Below, piece after piece: positions 37,275 through 48,529 of a stretch of DNA of 64,000 bases. This DNA comes from Puniceibacterium confluentis (GTDB taxonomy: Bacteria > Pseudomonadota > Alphaproteobacteria > Rhodobacterales > Rhodobacteraceae). Where the stretch lies: the NCBI RefSeq assembly GCF_007923445.1, contig NZ_VOJI01000015.1:24207-88206 (forward strand). Reading direction: 5' to 3'. Under the pieces are notes generated by a model that was given only the letters and a program-made list of their open reading frames with translations, did not search any database and had not been told where the DNA came from. Made by a program: the position numbers and the translations under genes. The first letter of the stretch is position 1. Each line of letters opens with the position of its first letter.

Positions 37275-38120
37275 TCAGGAGACGGCCTGTTCCGCCTTGG
37301 CGCGCGCCTGCATCGCAAGGGTGCGGATGTCGGGCCCGGCACGGGCGGGCACCACACGGTAGACGGCGCCCACCAGGTTCGCGACGGCAAAGGACATCAG
37401 CCCCAGCGCGACAACTCCCAGAAGGACGCGGCCGTAGGCGACACTGCGCAGATGCTGCAATGCCTCACCGATTCCGCCTGCCTGTTGTGGGTCGGTGGTG
37501 AAGCCGGCATAGATCAGCATGGCACCGATCAGGGCGACAACGGCGCCGTGGGCGATGAAACCGAACTTGATCACCGGATCCAGACGTTCGGTCAGCGATG
37601 TCTCTCTGAGCGACCGCTTGTACCTGCCGACAACGCCCTTGTGGACGTAAAAGATGCCGGCCGAGACAATCACGAGCCCGGCGGCGATGACCAGCCAGGG
37701 ACCGTAGGGCAGGGTCATCACCTTGGCGGTCCAGTCGCTGGCTTTTTCGCCGCCGCTGCTCTGACCCAGGGCCAGCCCGGCCACCGAGATGCCGATGCCG
37801 CCGTGAATGAGCCCGGTCACGACCTGACCTGTACGGGCGATGATGCCCTTGGCATCCGATCCGTGGGTCTCGAGGTCCATCGCCGCGTCGATCAGGCGCC
37901 ATACCGTGTAGGCCACGAGCCCGAAGGCGATGGCCCAGAGCATCGGAATTCCCCAGGTCTCGTCACGCAGGGTGGCCAGGGCGCTGGTGGTGCCTTCGGC
38001 TTCGTGCCCCTTGTAGGCGGCCAACAGGGCCAAACCGCCGACAACAGTATAGACAGCGCCACGGGCGGCATAGCCGGTGCGCATCACCGGGACGACCCAG
38101 GCGGGGGCTTTGCTGGACAT
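37275..38120 (-). CDS. DUF1206 membrane protein
   Basis: A 281-residue inner-membrane protein with three repeats of a two-helix DUF1206 unit. Each starts with a similar motif: MRTGYAARGAVYTVVGG, RTGQVVTGLIHGGIGIS and KFGFIAHGAVVALIG. Six helices in all. Function unknown. AGAGGAG precedes the ATG. It sits between glyQ and glyS on the same strand. Confidence 0.88.
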   Translation of the reverse strand: MSSKAPAWVVPVMRTGYAARGAVYTVVGGLALLAAYKGHEAEGTTSALATLRDETWGIPMLWAIAFGLVAYTVWRLIDAAMDLETHGSDAKGIIARTGQVVTGLIHGGIGISVAGLALGQSSGGEKASDWTAKVMTLPYGPWLVIAAGLVIVSAGIFYVHKGVVGRYKRSLRETSLTERLDPVIKFGFIAHGAVVALIGAMLIYAGFTTDPQQAGGIGEALQHLRSVAYGRVLLGVVALGLMSFAVANLVGAVYRVVPARAGPDIRTLAMQARAKAEQAVS

Positions 38121-38237
38121 TCGGATACTCCTCTGGTTCAGGAGGAGCGCGCGACACCCGGGTTCGGTTCCGCAGTTCGGCAGGATTGACCAAAATAATT
38201 GCGCACCGGATGCAGCGTCCGGTGGCCCGAGGGGGGC

Positions 38238-38768
38238 CTATTCGCGGACGGGGCAATCCACGCCCAGCGGGCTGCCATCATAGGTCTTGTCACCGCAGTC
38301 GTTGATCTCGTGCCAGACATAGCCGCGTCCGTCCTGGGTGATCGCCACGACACGGTCGATGCCATATTCGATGTTGCGCTGTCCGGTGAAGGCCAGAGCA
38401 CGACCCGCCGCCAGATCGTCGCCGATGGCTGCGGCGTCAAAGCAGTCGAACCACGTGGGTGCGACACGCGGTTCCGCGCCCGGGTAGATCGCATAGGTGT
38501 CGCGCAGCTGATCGAGGGTCGAGGGCGTGGTAAAGCAGGCCCGGTAGCGGATCGGCGAGGACTCGGCGTCAATGGCGCGAAAATCCTCGTAGAGAATGGT
38601 TTCAGGAAGGTTTGACACCTTGCCGGTCAGCCGCACGTCATCCGTCCCCGTCGCAGTGACATCATAGTAATAGGCGTAGACCTGTGTGTAATACAGCAGT
38701 GCGCCAGCGCAGAGCGCCGTGACCACGATGAAAGCGACCAAGATCTTGCCGGTATGGTTCTGCGCCAA
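38238..38768 (-). CDS. DUF6446-like membrane-anchored protein
   Basis: A 176-residue protein with one N-terminal membrane helix (GKILVAFIVVTALCAGALLYY) and a periplasmic domain (VRLTGKVSNLPETILYEDF; RYRACFTTP; TWFDCFDAAAIG; WHEINDCGDKTYDG). The four Cys could form two disulfides. I believe it belongs to DUF6446. The only suitable start is TTG at 38768, 5 nt after the upstream gene's stop, with GGAAA as ribosome site; a longer frame to 38888 is open but would overlap the FkbM gene and lacks a start signal. Confidence 0.7.
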   Translation of the reverse strand: MAQNHTGKILVAFIVVTALCAGALLYYTQVYAYYYDVTATGTDDVRLTGKVSNLPETILYEDFRAIDAESSPIRYRACFTTPSTLDQLRDTYAIYPGAEPRVAPTWFDCFDAAAIGDDLAAGRALAFTGQRNIEYGIDRVVAITQDGRGYVWHEINDCGDKTYDGSPLGVDCPVRE

Positions 38769-38772
38769 GGGT

Positions 38773-39468
38773 TTATTTCCAGTCCATGTTGATAACAGGG
38801 TGCGCAATATTCCGGCTTCGCCTGCGCAGCGCTTCGGACCGGGGGGCGAGTTCGGGAATACGCGATTCGTGTGTCTCGACAAAGACATGGCCGATGCGGC
38901 TCAGCACTGGATGGTCGAAGAGTTTTTCCAGCAACGCCACTTCGGCGCCTTCGATGTCCATCTTGAGCACGGCGATGTCGCTGTCGAGCGCCTCCAGGAA
39001 GGCGGTGAAATCCAGCACCTGCACCTTCACCGGATGGGCGGTGTCGACGTTGCGTTTTTCGGCGACAATCGAAGAGGATTGTGACTGCATTTCCGGGTCT
39101 GCGTTGAATTCAGCCGTGCGAAACAGCGCCGTGCTGCCATTTTCGGTGCCGGCGGCGGCCTCGATGACGGTGACGTTGCCGAGATCGGCCAGGTTTTCCC
39201 GCAGACGGGCGGCGGTCCACGGGTCGGGCTCGAACGCATAGACCATTCCGGCGTGGGCGGCCATCGTGCGGGTATGCTGGCCGACGTTCGCACCAAGATC
39301 GATGCAGATGCCGCCGGGGGCGGCGGCGAGGGCCGCGCGCATCTGGGCTTCGGCACGGCCGGCGAAGAGCTTGAGATACTTGCGGCGGTAACGTAACCCT
39401 GTGTTCCCCGGAAGGGTCTGAAGTATCCGGTACTTCAGGCGACGGAGCAGGGTGTTGCGTTTTGCCAT
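38773..39468 (-). CDS. FkbM-family methyltransferase
   Basis: A 231-residue SAM-dependent O-methyltransferase of the FkbM family. Motif I is ICIDLGANVGQHTRTMA, then VYAFEPDPWTAARLREN and the family-typical LKMDIEGAEVALLEKL. Acceptor unknown, perhaps a sugar or polyketide hydroxyl. The ATG overlaps the glyQ TGA (TGATG), so translation is coupled to glyQ. Confidence 0.88.
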   Translation of the reverse strand: MAKRNTLLRRLKYRILQTLPGNTGLRYRRKYLKLFAGRAEAQMRAALAAAPGGICIDLGANVGQHTRTMAAHAGMVYAFEPDPWTAARLRENLADLGNVTVIEAAAGTENGSTALFRTAEFNADPEMQSQSSSIVAEKRNVDTAHPVKVQVLDFTAFLEALDSDIAVLKMDIEGAEVALLEKLFDHPVLSRIGHVFVETHESRIPELAPRSEALRRRSRNIAHPVINMDWK

Positions 39469-40409
39469 CAGGCCGCCCAGCCACCTGCTGTTGTTGTGAC
39501 AAAGGCATCGGCGCAGCGTTTGGCAAGCGTGCGCACGCGGCCGATGTAGGCCTGCCGCTCGGTGACCGAAATCACACCGCGGGCGTCCAGCAGGTTGAAC
39601 AGGTGCGAGGCCTTGATGCACTGATCATAGGCGGGGTGTGCCATCACGATACGCTTGCCGGTCCTGGGATCGTCCGCGTCGCGGTCAAGGATGTCGGCGC
39701 AGGCGCGTTCGGCATCCTCGAAATGGCGCAGCAGCGTCTCGGTGTCGGCAACGTCAAAGTTCCAGCGCGAATATTCCTCTTCGGTCTGGCGAAAGATGTC
39801 GCCATAGGTCAGGGCAATGGGGGACTGAGGGTCATTGAAGGGCATGTCCATCACATGATCCACGCCCAGCACATACATGGCAAGACGTTCCAGACCATAG
39901 GTCAGCTCACCCGAGACTGGATGGCAGTCATGGCCGCCGACCTGCTGAAAATATGTGAACTGCGACACTTCCATGCCATCACACCACACTTCCCAGCCCA
40001 GTCCCCAGGCTCCCAGCGTGGGCGATTCCCAGTCGTCCTCGACAAAACGCACGTCATGCAGGGCCATATCGATGCCGATGGCCGCCAGCGATCCGAGGTA
40101 AAGCGCCTGAAGATCGGGGGGCGACGGTTTGATCAGCACCTGGTACTGGTAGTAATGCTGCAAGCGGTTCGGATTCTCGCCGTACCGCCCGTCGGTCGGG
40201 CGGCGCGAGGGCTGCACATAGGCGGCCGCCCAGGGCTGCGTTCCCAGTGACCGCAACGTGGTGGCCGGGTGGAAGGTGCCGGCCCCGACTTCCATGTCAT
40301 AGGGTTGCAGAACGGCGCAGCCTTTGGCGGCCCAGTAATTCTGCAACCGCAGAATGATTTCCTGAAAGCTGCGCGGTTTGCCCGCGCCTGTTCCGGTGGA
40401 CTGGTCCAT
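39468..40409 (-). CDS. glyQ: Glycyl-tRNA synthetase alpha subunit
   Basis: The catalytic subunit for glycine activation. [31 protein letters not shown] and [40 protein letters not shown] (quoted here as two family blocks) are hallmark sequences; the protein is 313 residues. The ATG at 40409 is preferred over an in-frame start at 40466 because family members begin shortly before the SFQEIIL block. First gene of the glyQ-fkbM-DUF6446-DUF1206-glyS run. Confidence 0.96.
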   Translation of the reverse strand: MDQSTGTGAGKPRSFQEIILRLQNYWAAKGCAVLQPYDMEVGAGTFHPATTLRSLGTQPWAAAYVQPSRRPTDGRYGENPNRLQHYYQYQVLIKPSPPDLQALYLGSLAAIGIDMALHDVRFVEDDWESPTLGAWGLGWEVWCDGMEVSQFTYFQQVGGHDCHPVSGELTYGLERLAMYVLGVDHVMDMPFNDPQSPIALTYGDIFRQTEEEYSRWNFDVADTETLLRHFEDAERACADILDRDADDPRTGKRIVMAHPAYDQCIKASHLFNLLDARGVISVTERQAYIGRVRTLAKRCADAFVTTTAGGWAA

Positions 40410-40569
40410 GCGCTCTGCCCCAAGGTCTGTTTGCGACTGCTTAGGCCGATGGCGGGCGGGGGTCAATTGCGACGCTCGCCATATTTTGAGGTGCAGCGGC
40501 TGTGGCTTTTGATAAATACGGGGTAGAGCACAAAAATGTAAGCGTATGGTTCCGGGGACAACGACAGGT

Positions 40570-42333
40570 ATGACAAGATTTGTGATGGCGCTTCTGGCAG
40601 CCGTGATTCTGACGGCCCGGGCGGCTGTCGCGCAGGATGCAACCTATATCCAGATCGAAGCGCAGCCGTCGTTGACCCGGGCCGAGGATCGGGTGCGCGA
40701 CTATGCGAGCTACCTGCGCGATGTGAACGGGTTTTCGCTGGGGGCCGGGTGGTACGGCATCGCCCTGGGGCCCTATGATCGGACCGAGGCCGAGGCCCGG
40801 CTGCGGCAGCTGCGCGCCCAGGGGCAGATCCCGCGCGACAGCTATATTGCCGACACGCGCAATTTCCGCCGTCAGTTCTGGCCCGTCGGCGCCGCGACCG
40901 CGGGCCGAGAGCCGGTCACAACCGAAGAGATCACCCAATCGCTGCTGGACCAGGTGACCGGATCGACTCCGGCCGCGGTCGAACCGCAGCCCGACGACAC
41001 GGCCCGGATCGTGGATGAATCCCCGCGCGAAGCCGCCGCAAGCGAGGCCCGCCTCGAGCGGGACGCCCGCGAACAGCTTCAGATCGCACTGCGGTGGGCC
41101 GGGCACTACGATGCCGCCATTGACGGTGCCTTTGGGCGGGGCACGCGCAACTCCATGGCCAGCTGGCAGCAGGCAAACGGCCATGAGGTCACCGGTATCC
41201 TGACCACACGCCAGCGCGGCGAACTCCTGCGTCAGTACAACGCGGTTCTCGAGGGCATGGACCTGCAGACGGTCACCGAGACCCGCGCCGGAATCCGGAT
41301 GCAGATCCCGCTGGGTGTCGTGGCCTTCGACAGCTATGAATCGCCGTTCGTGCAGTTTGCCGCCACCGGTGACTTGCCGGTGCGGGTGCTGCTGATCAGC
41401 CAGCCCGGGGATCAGACCACGCTGTTTGGCCTCTACGAAATCATGCAGACGCTTGAAATCGTGCCACTGGAAGGTGCGCGCGAGCGGCGGCGCAACGGCT
41501 TTACCCTGACCGGGGCCGACAGCCGCATCGTGTCACACACCGAGGCGCGGCTGGACGGCGGGCAGATCAAGGGTTTCACGCTGATCTGGCCTGCCGGTGA
41601 TGACGAGCGGCGCACCCGGGTTCTGGATGCAATGCAGGCAAGCTTCGAGACCATCCCCGGCGTCCTCGAGCTGAACGCGACAGCCGACACCGAGCCGTCG
41701 GTCGATCTGTTGTCCGGGCTTCAGATCCGGCGTCCGAAACTGACCGCTTCCGGCTTTTATATCGATGGGACGGGAACCGTGGTGACGGCGCGGGACGCGG
41801 TGACCGGCTGCGGCCGCATCACCCTCGAGGATCAGTACGACGCCAGCATCCTGGCCGAAGATGCCGCATCCGGGGTGGCCGTGCTGCGTGCAGAGACAAC
41901 TCTGGCACCAATCTCGGTGGCGGCATTCCGCAGTGAACAGCCGCGCCTCCAGTCCGAGGTGGCGGTCGCGGGCTATTCCTTTGGCGGCGTGCTGAATGCG
42001 CCGACCCTGACCTTTGGCACGCTCGAGGATGTGCGCGGACTGGCGGGCGAAGAAAACCTCAAGCGCCTGGCGCTGGCCTCTCTGCCCGGCGATGCGGGCG
42101 GGCCGGTTCTGGATGCGGGGGGGGCGGTCCTGGGCATGTTGCTGCCGCGCGAAGACAGCAATCGCCAGCTGCCCGAAGGCGTCAGCTTTGCCGCCAAGGC
42201 CGAAGACATTCAGGCTCTGCTGAGCCGCGCCGGCCTGCGTGCGACGGCGACCCGGGGCGAGGCCGCCATGGCCCCCGAAGATCTGACCGAGGTTGCGGTT
42301 GGCATGACCGTGCTGGTCAGCTGCTGGGATTGA
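40570..42333 (+). CDS. Secreted SPOR/peptidoglycan-binding protein with a degenerate trypsin-like domain
   Basis: A 587-residue exported protein. It has a signal peptide (1-21, cut near AVAQ), a SPOR-like domain (22-105), a peptidoglycan-binding domain (about 165-220, [20 protein letters not shown]), a middle domain (225-370) and a trypsin-like fold (380-570). The fold is recognisable, but the usual GDSGGP reads GDAGGP (Ala509, codon 42094-42096), the VTNAHVV His position reads VTARDAV, and the Asp position also appears lost. It is therefore a pseudo-protease, possibly a wall-bound binding or regulatory protein. An ATG at 40546 is an alternative start. Confidence 0.82.
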   Translation: MTRFVMALLAAVILTARAAVAQDATYIQIEAQPSLTRAEDRVRDYASYLRDVNGFSLGAGWYGIALGPYDRTEAEARLRQLRAQGQIPRDSYIADTRNFRRQFWPVGAATAGREPVTTEEITQSLLDQVTGSTPAAVEPQPDDTARIVDESPREAAASEARLERDAREQLQIALRWAGHYDAAIDGAFGRGTRNSMASWQQANGHEVTGILTTRQRGELLRQYNAVLEGMDLQTVTETRAGIRMQIPLGVVAFDSYESPFVQFAATGDLPVRVLLISQPGDQTTLFGLYEIMQTLEIVPLEGARERRRNGFTLTGADSRIVSHTEARLDGGQIKGFTLIWPAGDDERRTRVLDAMQASFETIPGVLELNATADTEPSVDLLSGLQIRRPKLTASGFYIDGTGTVVTARDAVTGCGRITLEDQYDASILAEDAASGVAVLRAETTLAPISVAAFRSEQPRLQSEVAVAGYSFGGVLNAPTLTFGTLEDVRGLAGEENLKRLALASLPGDAGGPVLDAGGAVLGMLLPREDSNRQLPEGVSFAAKAEDIQALLSRAGLRATATRGEAAMAPEDLTEVAVGMTVLVSCWD

Positions 42334-42439
42334 CCGCGCCGCAACGGAAACCTGTGCCCGGGCGGTGGATGTCGTGACGGGGCCCCGGACAGGGATCTGA
42401 TCCGCAGATCCGCGTCGCGGCGGCCACCCTGGCCGCCGG

Positions 42440-43369
42440 TCAGCGTGCGGGCCGAAACAGCCGTTTCAGTGCGCCCCACTGGCTGATCGCGACCCCGAGC
42501 AGGATCAGCGCCAGGGCCCCCAGGAGACTGAGGCGCATCGGTTCACCCAGCAAAAGCACGCCCAGCACGACCGACCACAGCGGCACCTGATAATTTGTCA
42601 GGCTCATGAAAACCGGCCCGGCGCTGCGGATCACCAGCACCCGCAACAGATTGGCTGCGGCGGTGGGCACAAGGCCCAGGAACATCAGCACCCCCAGGGT
42701 CTGCGCCGACGGCAGCGGCGGCGGTCCTTCGATCACCCAGGCAAAGGGAACAATCATCACGGTTCCGAAGATCATCGGAATGGTGGCGATGCCGATCGGG
42801 TCCATGGGCGGCAGGCGACGCATCGTCACCGAACTGACCGCGTAACACCCCGCTGCTCCGAGACAGGCCAGACGGCCCAGCGGTTCGAGTGCGGCGCCGC
42901 TCGACGCAAACGACTGACCGCCCAGCAAGAGGCTGACCCCGGCGAACCCGGTGACAAACCCGGCCGTACGGCGCAGCGACATCCGTTCGCCCGGCAGGAA
43001 CACATGGGCCAGCGGCAGCACCATCAGCGCGACAGCGGCCATGCACACGCCGGCAAAGCCCGAGCTGACGAACTGTTGCCCCCAGCTGAGCAAGGTGAAA
43101 GGCAGGGCGGTCGACAGCACACCGATCAGCACAAGCGGCCCCCAGGGCCTTTCCGCGGTCAGGAACAGCCTGCGGCCGCGCAGCTGCCAGATCCCGAGGG
43201 TCAGCAGCCCGGCAAAGCTGATCCTCGCGGCGGCCAGCCAGAGCGGCGTGATCCCGCGCAACGCAATTTCGATCACCAGAAAGGTCGATCCCCAGACCAG
43301 ACCGAGACAGGCAACCATCAGCCAGCTGCGCGGCGTTATGTCGGGCAGGGGCGTGCGATTGCTGAGCAT
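42440..43369 (-). CDS. EamA-family (DMT superfamily) exporter
   Basis: A 309-residue inner-membrane protein with ten predicted helices in two EamA repeats (LVWGSTFLVIEIALRGITPL in the first; PLWSVVLGVLLLGEPM in the second). Relatives export amino acids or other small metabolites; substrate unknown. It is read convergently with the pseudo-protease gene. Confidence 0.88.
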   Translation of the reverse strand: MLSNRTPLPDITPRSWLMVACLGLVWGSTFLVIEIALRGITPLWLAAARISFAGLLTLGIWQLRGRRLFLTAERPWGPLVLIGVLSTALPFTLLSWGQQFVSSGFAGVCMAAVALMVLPLAHVFLPGERMSLRRTAGFVTGFAGVSLLLGGQSFASSGAALEPLGRLACLGAAGCYAVSSVTMRRLPPMDPIGIATIPMIFGTVMIVPFAWVIEGPPPLPSAQTLGVLMFLGLVPTAAANLLRVLVIRSAGPVFMSLTNYQVPLWSVVLGVLLLGEPMRLSLLGALALILLGVAISQWGALKRLFRPAR

Positions 43370-43538
43370 GAAGTTTCAGACCTGTGTGTGAAATGACTCT
43401 GCGGGCACTATCATCAAAATGCGCGGGGATTGAATGGCAAAACACTGCCCTGCGGGCGGGTGCCGGTGCCGCCCCTGGAGACGAGGATCGTGTGCGGCCA
43501 GGGGCGCCCGTGTCCGCGGCGCCGGATCCTGACGGGTG

Positions 43539-44750
43539 TCAGGCCGGGGTGGGTCGCCGCGGCGTCCTGGACCGGGGGGAAACCGGTTTCGACGTTGCCC
43601 GCCTTGTCAGCCGGTCATGCCCCCAGGCCACCAGATACAGGGCGGCGATTGTGAGCAGCAGAAATACATTGTCCCAGAGTGCAGGCAGGTCACGCCCCGC
43701 CATCGCCCACATGATGACATAGGTCAGCACCACATGTGCGGTGAACACCTGCAACGAGTGCTGGCCCAGATAGACCAGCGCCGACCGGGTGAACAGCCAG
43801 CCAAGTCCGCGCCCCAGGGCGGCCAGCACCCGGTTGCCGCTGTCCGGACCGGCGACCAGCAGCCAGCTGATCACAAACAGGTCGAGCAGGAAATTCGCCA
43901 GATAGACGCTGTGCATGTTGCCCCTGTCGATCTCGCGCCACAGCACCCGGCGCAGATCGGGTTCGATCCAGCCAAGGCTCATGGCCCGATCAAAGATCGC
44001 AAAGCCGATCACACCCGCCACAGCCAGCCAGAACACCGGGCGCAGGCGCGGATCACGCATCCGGGACGTGTCCAGCCGCTCGCGGGCAAACAGAAAGCCA
44101 AGAAACAACCCCAGGAAATACAGCGTCTGCCAGCCGAAGACGTTGAAATATATCCCGATGTTGATCCCGTAGCCGGCGCTGCTCAACGCCCGTTCCACCG
44201 GAATCTGCGCGGCGTCCGGCAGACCGGACTGCGCCAGAAGCCAGGCCGCCACCGAGATCAGCGCCACCCAGAGGGCCCGGTTGCGGTGAAACGCCAGCAG
44301 CACCAGCGGTGTCAGCAGCATCAGCCAGATATAAAGCGCCAGGATCCCCATGTGCAGCGATCCGGTCACCAGCAGCAGCGAGGCGAGGGTAAAGGCGACA
44401 GGATACTCGACATACTGGCGCAGGATGCCAACCTCAAAGCCGTAGGCCGCCAGACCCAGAGCAGCGGCGCAAAATGCCAGGATCAACACCGCCTGATAGG
44501 TAAAGATCGTGCGGATGCGGCGCAGAACCGCGCGCCCCATCCCCGCCGACCCGCTGCGGTCGAGGATCTTGGTGTACACCAACCCCACCACAAACCCGGA
44601 AATGAACACAAAGCCCTGGGCATCCTCGACCCAGCCCAGCATGTGATGGTTATAGGCACCCAGCACGGCGTGGAACGACCCGTTTACATGGGCGATCGTC
44701 ATGAACAGCAGGAAAAAACCCCGGAAGCCATCTAGCAGTGTCAGACGCAT
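43539..44750 (-). CDS. opgC: OpgC-family membrane protein
   Basis: A 403-residue inner-membrane protein with about ten helices, of the OpgC/acyltransferase-3-like family. N-terminal RLTLLDGFRGFFLLFMTIAH and QGFVFISGFVVGLVYTKI carry the pattern seen in OpgC, which adds succinyl groups to osmoregulated periplasmic glucans in Rhodobacter. AAGGAG abuts the upstream ATG (44756) and is 6 nt from the ATG at 44750, so I use the latter. No glucan-synthesis genes are nearby. The gene symbol is tentative. Confidence 0.8.
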   Translation of the reverse strand: MRLTLLDGFRGFFLLFMTIAHVNGSFHAVLGAYNHHMLGWVEDAQGFVFISGFVVGLVYTKILDRSGSAGMGRAVLRRIRTIFTYQAVLILAFCAAALGLAAYGFEVGILRQYVEYPVAFTLASLLLVTGSLHMGILALYIWLMLLTPLVLLAFHRNRALWVALISVAAWLLAQSGLPDAAQIPVERALSSAGYGINIGIYFNVFGWQTLYFLGLFLGFLFARERLDTSRMRDPRLRPVFWLAVAGVIGFAIFDRAMSLGWIEPDLRRVLWREIDRGNMHSVYLANFLLDLFVISWLLVAGPDSGNRVLAALGRGLGWLFTRSALVYLGQHSLQVFTAHVVLTYVIMWAMAGRDLPALWDNVFLLLTIAALYLVAWGHDRLTRRATSKPVSPRSRTPRRPTPA

Positions 44751-45192
44751 ATCCATCTCCTTGTGGGGCGCGGTTGCCCCGTCCGCTGACACGAAAATCA
44801 AATGCGCGAAAGGGCGATTTGTGACCTGTCCCGGGTGAATTTTGTGAGCATAAGCGGAGCCTTGCCCAACCATCGCGCACTTCGGCGAAAATTTGGCCGC
44901 ACCGCGGATTCGGGCCCATAGCAGGGGGCCGGGGGCGCACGGCCCGGCCAGCCCCCTGCGACAGATGTCGCTGACGGTGGTCCCTGGAAGACGACACGAA
45001 GACACCGGTGGGCGCGGATCGGTGGCGCGCGGGCGCAGGGTTTTCAGGCGACCCGCCTCGCTTGACCCGCTCAAGGCCAGGCAGGCCCCGTCAGGAGCGC
45101 AAAAAAACCGGCGGAGGAACCGCCGGTTCTGAACTTGTGGCGCAGGGGGCTGGTCCAACCGGGCCGCCCCTTGCGCTGCAGAGGGCGAAGCC
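44751..45192. other. 442-bp gap between opgC and ilvC
   Basis: It holds the opgC leader, a GC-rich hairpin (near 44925-44960), a TTCGGCGAAAATTT sequence (near 44883) like the glyS palindrome core, and the ilvC terminator. I see no gene. Confidence 0.6.
45101..45130 (-). terminator. Rho-independent terminator of ilvC
   Basis: On the minus strand AACCGGCGG and CCGCCGGTT form a 9-bp stem with a TTCCT loop, followed by a run of seven T. It lies about 65 bp after the ilvC stop. Confidence 0.9.
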
Positions 45193-46809
<1,617 letters not shown>

Positions 46810-46813
<4 letters not shown>

Positions 46814-47265
46814 TTGATCTGGATGACACCGACCGGGCGCTGATCCGGGCGCTGGCGCAGGATGCAACCCAAAGTGCCGGTGCGCTGGGGCGCAGTCTGG
46901 GCCTGTCGCAGCCGGCCTGCTGGCGCCGCATCAAGCGGTTGCGCGAGGCGGGTGTGTTCCGGGGCACCCGGCTGGATCTGGATCGCGAGGCACTGGGATT
47001 CGGGGTCACGGTGTTTCTGGGGGTGAAGCTGGCCACCAAGGGGCGCGTCAGCCTGCAGGATTTCGAGCGCGCGGTCAGTGCCATTCCCGAGGTGCAGACG
47101 GTGGAACATGTTCTGGGCATGTACGACTATCGCCTGCGGGTTGTGGCGCGCGATATTTCCGACTTCGAGCGGGTGCTGCGGCGACGGATCATGACGCTGC
47201 CGGGGGTGGGCAATCTGGACGCCAATGTGCTTTTGTCCGAGGAACGCTTGCCGGGACCGATCTGA
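46810..47265 (+). CDS. Lrp/AsnC-family regulator (second of two)
   Basis: A second 151-residue Lrp/AsnC protein of the same layout (DLDDTDRALIRALAQDA; SLGLSQPACWRRIKRLREAGV; RAM domain ending MTLPGVGNLDANVLLSEE). It begins with GTG overlapping the previous stop, so the two are translated together and could form mixed oligomers. The two are only moderately similar, which argues for an old duplication. Confidence 0.9.
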
Positions 47266-47342
47266 GGCACCGGAACCGGCAGGAAGTCCTTTGCCAAATC
47301 CGGTCCGAGCAGGTAGCCAGTTGGCAACAGAGGAGACAGCCC

Positions 47343-48467
47343 ATGGCTTTGCTTGATGACGTCGACCCGACGGGTCTGGATGAATTTTCCGTGGTCTTTA
47401 CCGACCGGTCCCTGAACCACATGTCCGCAACATTCCAGCAGGTGATGCGCGACATTTCCGGCATGCTGAAAGAAGTCTACCACGCCGATGCGGTGGCGCT
47501 GGTGCCCGGCGGCGGCACCTATGGCATGGAGGCGGTGGCGCGGCAGTTCGGGCGCGATGCCACGGTTCTGGTGGTGCGCAACGGCTGGTTTTCCTACCGC
47601 TGGAGCCAGATTTTCGAGGCCGGCGGATTTGCGGGGGAAACCCACGTGATGAAGGCGCGCCAGACCGGCAACGGGGCGCAGGCGCCGTTCGCGCCCGCGC
47701 CGATCGAAGAGGTCACGGCGCAGATCCGCGAGATCCGGCCGGACATCGTCTTTGCCCCGCATGTGGAAACCTCGGCCGGTATCATTCTGCCTGACGACTA
47801 TCTGACCGCGCTGGCGGCGGCGGCGCGGGAGGTGGGCGCGCTGATGGTGCTGGACTGCATCGCCAGCGGCTGCGCCTGGGTCGACATGGCGGCAACCGGG
47901 GTCGATGTGCTGATCTCGGCCCCGCAAAAGGGCTGGTCTGCGACGCCCTGCGCAGGAATCGTGATGATGTCCGAGCGCGCCCTGGCCCGGATGGCGGAAA
48001 CCACGTCGGACAGCTTTGCCTGTGATCTCAAGAAGTGGCACCAGATCATGGCGGCCTACGAAAATGGAGGCCACGCCTACCATGCGACCATGCCCACGGA
48101 CGGGCTGCGTGCCTTTCGGGACACGATGGTCGAAACGCGGGACTACGGGTTTACCCGCCTCAAGGAAGCGCAGTGGGCCCTGGGAACAGCCGTGCGGCAG
48201 ATGCTGGCGGACAAGGGCGTGAAATCGGTTGCCGCCGATGGCTATGGTGCGCCCGGTGTCGTGGTGAGCTATACCGACGACCCCGAGATCCAGTCAGGCC
48301 GCGCCTTTGCCGCCAGGGGAATGCAGATTGCCGCGGGTGTGCCGCTGCAATGTGACGAACCGGCGGGCTTCAGCACCTTCCGGCTGGGGCTGTTCGGTCT
48401 GGACAAACTGTATGACGTCGACGGCACCGTCGCCCGGTTGCGCCGGGTGATCGACCAGGTTCTGTGA
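47343..48467 (+). CDS. Class V PLP-dependent aminotransferase
   Basis: A 374-residue fold-type I aminotransferase of the serine-pyruvate/alanine-glyoxylate class. The PLP-binding Lys is in ISAPQKGW; the cofactor loop is GGGTYGMEAVA and APHVETSAGI is the usual substrate-side motif. I cannot assign the amino donor. GAGGAG precedes the ATG. Linkage to the Lrp pair suggests amino acid control. Confidence 0.87.
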   Translation: MALLDDVDPTGLDEFSVVFTDRSLNHMSATFQQVMRDISGMLKEVYHADAVALVPGGGTYGMEAVARQFGRDATVLVVRNGWFSYRWSQIFEAGGFAGETHVMKARQTGNGAQAPFAPAPIEEVTAQIREIRPDIVFAPHVETSAGIILPDDYLTALAAAAREVGALMVLDCIASGCAWVDMAATGVDVLISAPQKGWSATPCAGIVMMSERALARMAETTSDSFACDLKKWHQIMAAYENGGHAYHATMPTDGLRAFRDTMVETRDYGFTRLKEAQWALGTAVRQMLADKGVKSVAADGYGAPGVVVSYTDDPEIQSGRAFAARGMQIAAGVPLQCDEPAGFSTFRLGLFGLDKLYDVDGTVARLRRVIDQVL

Positions 48468-48481
48468 CCTGACATGCGGCT

Positions 48482-48505
48482 GCCGGGCGGCGCAGGCTGC
48501 CCGGC
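48482..48505. terminator. GC hairpin between convergent genes
   Basis: GCCGGGC and GCCCGGC form a 7-bp stem around a 10-nt loop, between the convergent aminotransferase and UbiH-like genes. No T-run follows, so this is weak. Confidence 0.3.
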
Positions 48506-48529
48506 GCCGACTGGACCGGTGCCTGTTGC

